Part shown: piece after piece, positions 21,617-27,835 of the stretch
Position numbering within the stretch: the first letter of the stretch is position 1
Layout: the number at the start of each line of letters is the position of its first letter
From: JAUXFS01 sp050329575
GTDB lineage: Bacteria > Pseudomonadota > Alphaproteobacteria > Rhodospirillales > Defluviicoccaceae
Assembly (NCBI GenBank): GCA_050329575.1
Contig: JBHJOP010000088.1
Coordinates: forward strand, 1-27,835
Length of the DNA: 27,835 bases
Reading direction: 5' to 3'
Made by a program: the position numbers and the translations under genes
Notes under the pieces: generated by a model
The model's input: the letters and a program-made list of their open reading frames with translations, nothing else
Told to the model about the DNA's origin: nothing
Database searches by the model: none

Positions 21617-24600
21617 ATGCCGCGCGTCACCGAGATCCAGAAGGCCGACCAGATCGACAAGGTCGTGGAGGCGGCGGAGCGGCGGCTCGGCAAGGACCAG
21701 GCGGCTCCGGTCACCGCATTCGTGCGCCGCTACTTCGCCCATCTCCCCCCCGCCGACATCTTCGGCGAGACCGCCGACAACCTGTTCGGGGCCGCCCTGT
21801 CCCACTGGCGTCTCGCCGCGCGGCGCCGTCCCGGCACCGCCTGCGTCCGCGTCTACAATCCGCGGCTCGACGAGCACGGCTGGCGGTGCGGGCACACCGT
21901 CGTCGAGGTGGTGACCGACGACATGCCCTTCCTCGTCGCGTCGCTGACCGCGGAACTCAATCGACGCGACCTCGTCGTTCATCTCGTCAACCATCCCGTG
22001 CTCCGCATCCGCCGCACCGCCGACGGCGGGGCAGTCGAGATCGACGACGCCGAGGACGCGGTCCGGGAATCGTTCATGCACTTCCAGGTGACGCACCAGT
22101 CCGGGCCTGCGCTCGCCGAGATCGCCAGCGGCATCGAGGGGGTCTTGGCCGACGTGCGCGCCGCGGTCGAGGACTGGCAGCCGATGCGGGCCCGTCTGAG
22201 CGAGATCATCGAGGGGCTCGACGCGTCGGGCGGCGTTGCGGCGGAGGAGGTGGATGAGGTCAGGGCCTTTCTGCAATGGGTCTACGAGCACCACTTCACC
22301 CTGCTCGGCTACCGCGCCTATCGTTTCGAGGGCGAGGGCGCCGCGGCGACCATCGGCGTCGAGCGAGAGGCCGGGCTCGGCTTGCTGCGCGATCCCGACT
22401 TCGTGGTCTTCGACGAACTGCGCGACCTGACGTCGATGCCGCCGGCGGTCCGCGCCTTCGTCGCCCAGCCCGAGCTGCTGACGGTCACCAAGACCAACCG
22501 GAAGTCGACCGTCCATCGTCCGGCACTGATGGACTTCATCGCCGTCAAGCGCTTCGACGCCGACGGGCGGATGGTCGGACTGCATTCGTTCGTCGGCTTG
22601 TTCACGGCCGTCGCCTACAACCGCAGCCCGCGCGACATCCCGCTCCTGCGCCGCAAGCTCGAGCACGTCATCGCCCGCGCCGGCTTCGACGCCAGGAGCC
22701 ACGACGGCAAGGCGCTGATGAACATCGTCGAGACCTTTCCGCGCGACGAGTTGTTCCAGGTCTCGGAGGACCACCTGCTCGAGACCAGCGTCGGCATCCT
22801 GCACCTCCAGGACCGTCGGCGCGTCGCCCTGTTCCTGCGCCGCGATCCGTTCGAACGGTTCATCACCTGCCTCGTCTACATTCCCAACGACCGCTATTCG
22901 ACCGAGCTCCGGCGGAGGATCCAGGCGATCCTGGAGCGGGCGTTCGCCGGCGAGGTCACCTCCCACTACAGCCAGGTCGGCGATGCGCCGCACGCGCGGC
23001 TCTATCTGATCGTTCGCACCCGGCCGGGAAGCATTCCCGACTACGACGCCACGCTGTTGCAGGCCGAGATCGTCGCCGCGACGCGGACCTGGTCCGACCA
23101 CCTCAAGGACGCGTTGATCTCCGCCCGCGGCGAAGAACAGGGCAACCAGCTCTTCCACCGCTACAGCGAGGCGTTCGAGGCCGGATACCAGGACCGGTTC
23201 AATGCCGAGGAGGCGGTCGAGGACGTGGTGCGGATCGAGCAGACGCTCGCCACCGGCGACTTCGGCATCGCCCTGTACCGGCCGTTCGACGCCGGCGACA
23301 CGCGGATGCGGCTGAAGATCTACCAGCCCGACTCGCCGGTGATCCTGTCGCAGGCGTTGCCGCTGCTCGAGCACCTGGGACTGCGGGTGATCGACGAGAT
23401 GCCGCATGTCGTTCGGCTGGGCGGCGGCGATCGTCGCACGGTGATGATCCACGACTTCGGTCTGGAGTTGCGGAGCGGGGCGACGGTCGAGCTCGGTGCC
23501 ATCCGCGACAACTTCGAGGAGGCGGTTCGGGGCGTCTGGCGGGGCGAGCTGGAGAGCGATCGGTTCAACGGCCTGGTGCTCGACGCCGGCCTGTCGAGCC
23601 GCGAGGTGACCGTCGTCCGCGCCTATTGCAAGTATCTGCGCCAGGCCGGGATCGCGTTTTCCGAGAGCTACATGCAGCAGACGCTGCTCGACAATCCGAA
23701 GCTGGCCGGGCGGCTGGTCGCCTTGTTCAAGGCGCTGTTCGATCCCGCCGGCCAGGGAAGCGCGGAGGACCGCGCGGCGCGGATCCGTGCCGAGATCGCC
23801 GCCGGCCTCGAACGGGTCGAGAGCGCCGACGAGGATCGCATCATCCGCCGATTTCTCAACGCCGTCGAGGCGACGCTGCGGACCAACTTCTTCCAGCGGG
23901 CGGCCGATGGCGGCTGCAAGCCGTACCTGTCGATCAAGCTGGACAGCCGGCGGCTCGAGGACCTGCCGCTGCCGCGGCCGATGGTCGAGGTGTTCGTCTA
24001 CTCGCCGCGCATGGAGGGCATCCACCTGCGGGGCGGCAAGGTCGCCCGCGGCGGCATCCGCTGGTCGGACCGCCGCGAGGACTTCCGCACCGAGGTGCTC
24101 GGCCTGATGAAGGCGCAGATGGTCAAGAACGTGGTCATCGTGCCGGTCGGCTCGAAGGGCGGCTTCGTCGTCAAGCGGCCGCCGGATCCCGGCGACCGCG
24201 AGGCCTATCTCGCCGAGGGCGTCGCCTGCTACAAGACGCTGATCCGCGGCCTGCTCGACATCACCGACAACATCGTCGGCAACGACGTGGTGCCGCCCGC
24301 CGACGTCGTCCGGCGCGACGACGACGATCCCTATCTGGTGGTCGCCGCCGACAAGGGGACCGCCACCTTCTCCGACATCGCCAACGGCGTCTCCGCCGAG
24401 TACGGGTTCTGGCTCGCCGACGCCTTCGCGTCCGGAGGCAGCCACGGCTACGACCACAAGCGGATGGGGATCACCGCCCGCGGCGCCTGGGAATGCGTGA
24501 AGCGGCATTTCCGCGAGATCGGCATCGACATCCAGACGCAGGACTTCACCGTCGTCGGCGTCGGCGACATGTCGGGCGACGTGTTCGGCAACGGCATGCT

Positions 24601-26437
24601 GCTGTCGCCGCACATCCGGCTGCTCGCCGCATTCAACCACCTGCACATCTTCCTCGATCCCGACCCCGACGCCGCGGCCGCGTTGGCGGAACGTCAACGG
24701 CTGTTCGATCTGCCGCGCTCGTCGTGGGCCGACTACGACCGCAGCCTGATCTCGACCGGCGGCGGCATCTTCGACCGCCGCGCCAAGGCGCTGCGGCTGT
24801 CGCCCGAGGTCCGGCAGCGGTTCGGCATCGAGGCCGCGACGCTCACCCCCGCCGAGCTGATCCGCGCGCTGCTGCGCGCCGAGGTCGATCTGCTGTGGTT
24901 CGGCGGCATCGGCACCTACGTCAAGGCGAGCGGCGAGACCCATGCCGACGTCGGCGACCGGGCCAACGACGCGCTCCGGGTCGACGGCGCCGCCCTCCGC
25001 TGCAAGGTGGTGGGCGAGGGCGCCAATCTCGGCGTCACCCAGCTCGGGCGGATCGAATACGCGCTGGCGGGGGGTCGCGTGAACACCGACTTCATCGACA
25101 ACTCGGCCGGCGTCGACTGCTCCGACCACGAGGTCAACATCAAGATCCTGCTCAACGCCGCGGTCGCCGACGGCGACATGACGGCCAAGCAGCGCGACGC
25201 GCTGCTGGTGGAGATGACCGACGAGGTGGCGCAGCTGGTGTTGCGGGACAACTATCTGCAGAGCCAGGCGATCACCCAGGTCGAGGCGGAGGGGCTCGAA
25301 GCCCTCGACAACCAGAGCCGGCTGATCCGCATGCTGGAACGGCAGGGCCGTCTCGACCGGGCGGTCGAGTTCCTGCCCGACGAGGAAGGGATCGCCGAGC
25401 GGGCGGCCGCCCGCCAGGGGCTGAGCCGCCCCGAGATCGCCGTGCTGCTGTCGTACTGCAAGCTCTCGCTCTACGACGAGTTCCTCGCCTCGGACCTTCC
25501 CGACGACCGCCACCTGGCCGAGGACGTGGTGCGCTATTTCCCGTCGCCGCTGCAGAGCCGGTTCAAGGAGCGGATCTTCGGCCACCGGCTGCGGCGCGAG
25601 CTGATCGCCACCTCGATCACCAACAGCCTGGTCAACCGGGTCGGCGGCACCTTCGTTGCCGAGATCGGCGACAAGAGCGGCATGCCGACCCTCGAGATCG
25701 CACGCGCCTACATCATCAGCCGCGACGTGTTCCAGGTGCGCGAGGCCTGGGAGCGCGTCGAATCGCTCGACAACCGGGTGCCGGCGGCGGTGCAGACGAC
25801 GCTGCAGCGCGAGACGCGGCGCCTGATCGAGCGCGGGACCCTGTGGTTCCTGCGCAACGGCGGCAGTCCGCTCGACATCGCCGCCAGCATCGCGACGTTC
25901 GCCGCGCCGGTCGCGGCCCTCGCCGGGCGGATCGACTCGGTGCTCGTCGAGGACACCAACAGCCGCATTCTGCATCGCGCCGGCCGCTACCGCGAGGACG
26001 GCGTTCCCGAGGACCTGGCGCGCCGCATCGCCTACATGATCGTGCTGCCGTCCGCTTGCGACATCGTCCGCATCGCCGCCGCCCGCGGGGTCGATATCGA
26101 GGCGGTGGCGCGGCTCTACTTCGCGCTCGGCGAGTTTCTCGGCTTCGGCTGGCTGCGCTACCAGGCCGAGAAGCTGGTGGCCGGCGGCCACTGGCAGAAG
26201 CTGGCCCTAGCGGCGGTGGTCGAGGAGCTGTACGCCCACCAGCACGACGTCACCCTGCGGGTCCTCGACACCGCGGGCATGGCGACCGACGGCGCCATCG
26301 AGACGTGGACCCATGCCTGCCGGCCGGCGGTGGAACGCAGCCGGGCCCTGCTCGGCGAACTCGCCACCGCCGCCGTCGTCGATCTGTCGATGCTGACCGT
26401 CGCCAGTCGGCAATTGGGAACCCTGACCTACGGCTAG
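21617..26437 (+). CDS. NAD-specific glutamate dehydrogenase, 180-kDa (L-GDH) class
   Basis: Very large enzyme of 1606 residues that deaminates glutamate to 2-oxoglutarate and ammonium with NAD, feeding the TCA cycle. The start ATG has GGAGGGAGGG close upstream. The long N-terminal region (about 1-700) carries ACT-like regulatory segments (HTVVEVVTDDMPFLVASLTAEL, RDLVVHLVNHPVLRI). The catalytic core near 805-1150 has GGKVARGGIRWSDR, EDFRTEVLGLMKAQMVKN and VPVGSKGGFVVK with the catalytic Lys about residue 847. The nucleotide-binding part has DFTVVGVGDMSGDVFGNGML, then LLWFGGIGTYVK and KVVGEGANLGVTQ. The helical C-terminal domain runs from about 1200 to the end. Length is normal for the class. 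The MFS gene follows after 16 bases. Confidence 0.96.
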   Translation: MPRVTEIQKADQIDKVVEAAERRLGKDQAAPVTAFVRRYFAHLPPADIFGETADNLFGAALSHWRLAARRRPGTACVRVYNPRLDEHGWRCGHTVVEVVTDDMPFLVASLTAELNRRDLVVHLVNHPVLRIRRTADGGAVEIDDAEDAVRESFMHFQVTHQSGPALAEIASGIEGVLADVRAAVEDWQPMRARLSEIIEGLDASGGVAAEEVDEVRAFLQWVYEHHFTLLGYRAYRFEGEGAAATIGVEREAGLGLLRDPDFVVFDELRDLTSMPPAVRAFVAQPELLTVTKTNRKSTVHRPALMDFIAVKRFDADGRMVGLHSFVGLFTAVAYNRSPRDIPLLRRKLEHVIARAGFDARSHDGKALMNIVETFPRDELFQVSEDHLLETSVGILHLQDRRRVALFLRRDPFERFITCLVYIPNDRYSTELRRRIQAILERAFAGEVTSHYSQVGDAPHARLYLIVRTRPGSIPDYDATLLQAEIVAATRTWSDHLKDALISARGEEQGNQLFHRYSEAFEAGYQDRFNAEEAVEDVVRIEQTLATGDFGIALYRPFDAGDTRMRLKIYQPDSPVILSQALPLLEHLGLRVIDEMPHVVRLGGGDRRTVMIHDFGLELRSGATVELGAIRDNFEEAVRGVWRGELESDRFNGLVLDAGLSSREVTVVRAYCKYLRQAGIAFSESYMQQTLLDNPKLAGRLVALFKALFDPAGQGSAEDRAARIRAEIAAGLERVESADEDRIIRRFLNAVEATLRTNFFQRAADGGCKPYLSIKLDSRRLEDLPLPRPMVEVFVYSPRMEGIHLRGGKVARGGIRWSDRREDFRTEVLGLMKAQMVKNVVIVPVGSKGGFVVKRPPDPGDREAYLAEGVACYKTLIRGLLDITDNIVGNDVVPPADVVRRDDDDPYLVVAADKGTATFSDIANGVSAEYGFWLADAFASGGSHGYDHKRMGITARGAWECVKRHFREIGIDIQTQDFTVVGVGDMSGDVFGNGMLLSPHIRLLAAFNHLHIFLDPDPDAAAALAERQRLFDLPRSSWADYDRSLISTGGGIFDRRAKALRLSPEVRQRFGIEAATLTPAELIRALLRAEVDLLWFGGIGTYVKASGETHADVGDRANDALRVDGAALRCKVVGEGANLGVTQLGRIEYALAGGRVNTDFIDNSAGVDCSDHEVNIKILLNAAVADGDMTAKQRDALLVEMTDEVAQLVLRDNYLQSQAITQVEAEGLEALDNQSRLIRMLERQGRLDRAVEFLPDEEGIAERAAARQGLSRPEIAVLLSYCKLSLYDEFLASDLPDDRHLAEDVVRYFPSPLQSRFKERIFGHRLRRELIATSITNSLVNRVGGTFVAEIGDKSGMPTLEIARAYIISRDVFQVREAWERVESLDNRVPAAVQTTLQRETRRLIERGTLWFLRNGGSPLDIAASIATFAAPVAALAGRIDSVLVEDTNSRILHRAGRYREDGVPEDLARRIAYMIVLPSACDIVRIAAARGVDIEAVARLYFALGEFLGFGWLRYQAEKLVAGGHWQKLALAAVVEELYAHQHDVTLRVLDTAGMATDGAIETWTHACRPAVERSRALLGELATAAVVDLSMLTVASRQLGTLTYG

Positions 26438-26453
26438 CCCGGACCGAGGGGAC

Positions 26454-27737
26454 ATGACCAAGGCCGCAGACAGCACGGCGCCCGGCGCCGAACGGCCGGC
26501 GCTGATCGCCTGGTGCCTCTACGACTGGGCCAATTCCGCCTTTCCGGCGGTGATCGTCACCTTCGTGTTCGCCGCCTACTTCGCCAAGGCGGTGGCCGTC
26601 GACGAGATCACCGGCACCAGCCAGTGGGCCTATGCGATGAGCGCCTCGGCGCTGGCGGTGGCGCTCGCCGGACCGATCCTCGGCGCCGTCGCCGACCGGA
26701 CCGGCCGTCGCAAGCCGTGGGTGTTGGCGTGCACGGTGCTCTGCGTCACCGCCACCGGGCTCCTGTGGTTCGCCCGCCCGGAGACGGAGGCGGTGCTGTG
26801 GGCGCTGATGTTCGCCGCGATCGCCAACTTCGCCTTCGAGACCAGCATGGTGTTCTACAACGCGATGCTGCCGGCGTTGTCGCCGCGGGCGATGATCGGC
26901 CGCTGGTCGGGCTGGGGCTGGGGGCTCGGCTACGTCGGCGGGCTGGTGTGCCTGGTGGTCGCCCTCGTCGTCCTGGTCCGGCCGGAGACGCCGCCGTTCG
27001 GGCTCGATGCCGACGCCGCCGAGCCCGTGCGGGCGACGACGCTGCTGGTCGCCGGCTGGTTCGCGCTGTTCTCGCTGCCGTTCTTCCTGTTCACCCCCGA
27101 CGCGCCGGCCTCCGGTCTCACCCTCGGCCGGGCGGTGCGCGAGGGATTGGCGACCCTGATCCGCACCGTCCGCGAGATCGGCCGCTACCGCCAGATCGCC
27201 CTGTTCCTGCTCGCCAAGATGATCTACATCGACGGCCTCAACACCTTGTTCAGCGTCGGCGGCATCTACGCCGCGGTGACCTTCGGCATGGACTTCACGG
27301 ACATTCTGGTGTTCGGGATCGCCATGAACGTCACCGCCGGCCTCGGCGCCTTCGGCTTCGGCTGGATCGACGACCGGATCGGGCCGAAGCGCACCATCCT
27401 GATCTCGCTGGCGGCGATGACCGTGCTCGGGGCGGCGTTGCTGGTGGTCGAGAGTCGGACGCTGTTCTGGGTGTTCGCGCTGCCGCTCGGCCTGTTCTTC
27501 GGCCCCGCCCAGTCGGCCAGCCGGTCGCTGATGGCCCGTCTGGCGCCGCCCGAGCTCCGGACCGAGATGTTCGGTCTCTACGCGCTGTCCGGCAAGGCCA
27601 CCGCCTTCGTCGGGCCGGCACTGTTCGGCTGGATCACCGCGATCGCCGCCAGCCAGCGCGCCGGGCTGGCGACGGTGCTGGTGTTCTTCCTCCTCGGCAT
27701 GGCGGTGCTGTCGTTCGTTCGCGACGTCCGCGCCTAG
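26454..27737 (+). CDS. MFS transporter, UMF1 (Atg22-like) family
   Basis: Inner-membrane protein of 427 residues with about twelve helices. The family mark is the N-terminal AWCLYDWANSAFPAVIVTFVFAAYF, then GPILGAVADRTGRRKPW (the MFS loop 2-3 motif) and NFAFETSMVFYNAMLPAL. The second half begins near LFLLAKMIYIDGLNTLFSVGGIYA, with DDRIGPKRTILIS as the repeat of the loop motif and ALPLGLFFGPAQSASRSLMARL. Yeast Atg22 exports amino acids from the vacuole; bacterial substrates are mostly unknown. The ATG has GAGGGGAC directly upstream and the gene follows glutamate dehydrogenase by 16 bases, so they are probably co-transcribed; amino-acid transport is a reasonable guess only. Confidence 0.9.
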   Translation: MTKAADSTAPGAERPALIAWCLYDWANSAFPAVIVTFVFAAYFAKAVAVDEITGTSQWAYAMSASALAVALAGPILGAVADRTGRRKPWVLACTVLCVTATGLLWFARPETEAVLWALMFAAIANFAFETSMVFYNAMLPALSPRAMIGRWSGWGWGLGYVGGLVCLVVALVVLVRPETPPFGLDADAAEPVRATTLLVAGWFALFSLPFFLFTPDAPASGLTLGRAVREGLATLIRTVREIGRYRQIALFLLAKMIYIDGLNTLFSVGGIYAAVTFGMDFTDILVFGIAMNVTAGLGAFGFGWIDDRIGPKRTILISLAAMTVLGAALLVVESRTLFWVFALPLGLFFGPAQSASRSLMARLAPPELRTEMFGLYALSGKATAFVGPALFGWITAIAASQRAGLATVLVFFLLGMAVLSFVRDVRA

Positions 27738-27743
27738 CGATGC

Positions 27744-27762
27744 CGCCGGCGTCCGGCCGGCG
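27744..27762 (+). terminator. GC hairpin after the MFS gene
   Basis: CGCCGGC (27744-27750), loop GTCCG, GCCGGCG (27756-27762): a 7-bp stem seven bases after the stop. No T-tract follows. Confidence 0.4.
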
Positions 27763-27775
27763 CCGAGGGGGAAAA

Positions 27776-27835
27776 TGTCTACGTTCGGACGACCTGCGGG
27801 GGCGTTCTGTCTACCTTCGTTGCGCCCCCGTGGCG
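27776..27835. mobile_element. Possible insertion-sequence end with repeated TGTCTAC units, cut by window edge
   Basis: TGTCTACGTTCG (27776-27787) and TGTCTACCTTCG (27808-27819) are 12-mers differing at one base, 32 bases apart. An inverted repeat CGGGGGCG/CGCCCCCG (27797-27804, 27823-27830) overlaps the second unit. Ends beginning TGT with several short repeats are typical of IS21-like elements. No transposase is visible within the window, so this is suggestive only. Confidence 0.35.

Noticed and set aside
21086..26191. 1701-codon open frame on the minus strand and a 1393-codon plus-strand frame (22276-26457)
   Set aside because: Both lie over the NAD-glutamate dehydrogenase gene; their products are low-complexity Arg/Ala/Gly/Asp-rich with no family motifs. 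They are a by-product of high GC.
1..27835. CRISPR arrays, toxin-antitoxin pairs, phage defence islands
   Set aside because: No regularly spaced repeats and no matching gene families were seen; the window is mainly core genes.

Overview
This window is high-GC chromosomal DNA. Its families (180-kDa NAD-glutamate dehydrogenase, CenR-like response regulator, WCGPC-containing CnoX/YbbN, DapC-FtsK-LolA order, GlnK-Amt pair) point to an alphaproteobacterium, most likely close to Rhodospirillales. That placement rests on recognised protein families, not on a phylogeny. Most genes are tightly packed, with several ATGA start/stop overlaps. No CRISPR array, complete phage or plasmid genes are visible.

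Layout: 1-948 is the 3' part of an outer-membrane porin. 1050-5540 is a surface-modification group: a small sulfotransferase, a TPR/GT9-like glycosyltransferase and a TPR-sulfotransferase. The last two share a paralogous TPR half and overlap by ATGA. 5513-7969 holds a ThiE/TenI-like protein, divergent YggS (PLP homeostasis), a YkuD-type L,D-transpeptidase and a conserved hypothetical with a glycine-rich segment. 8156-10178 holds GTP cyclohydrolase II with a degenerate RibB-like N-terminus, divergent from a CenR-like regulator. 10203-10330 (minus) is a candidate small structured RNA: three abutting stem-loops, two with GNRA loops, followed by a strong intrinsic terminator. 10422-14698 is a dapC-ftsK-lolA run (lysine/peptidoglycan precursor, DNA translocation, lipoprotein carrier).

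14886-16926 is the nitrogen unit: the ammonium channel Amt and its PII partner GlnK, each preceded by a sigma-54-like element. 17236-18477 is a UbiH-family hydroxylase. 18511-20729 is a tightly coupled minus-strand set: CnoX/YbbN, LON-domain protein, Trm112-like protein and DUF971 protein. 20793-21296 is a YbaK/ProX trans-editing protein, divergent from tRNA-Gly(GCC) with its own promoter. 21617-27737 holds the large NAD-glutamate dehydrogenase and a UMF1-type MFS transporter. The last 60 bases contain paired TGTCTAC repeats that may be the end of an insertion sequence cut by the window edge.

Functionally the window is mostly core metabolism and envelope biology. Nitrogen handling recurs (Amt, GlnK, glutamate dehydrogenase). 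The least ordinary signals are the candidate small RNA at 10203-10330, a 9-base motif CATTGTTGG found in three intergenic regions, the twin TPR enzymes, and the possible mobile-element end at the right edge.
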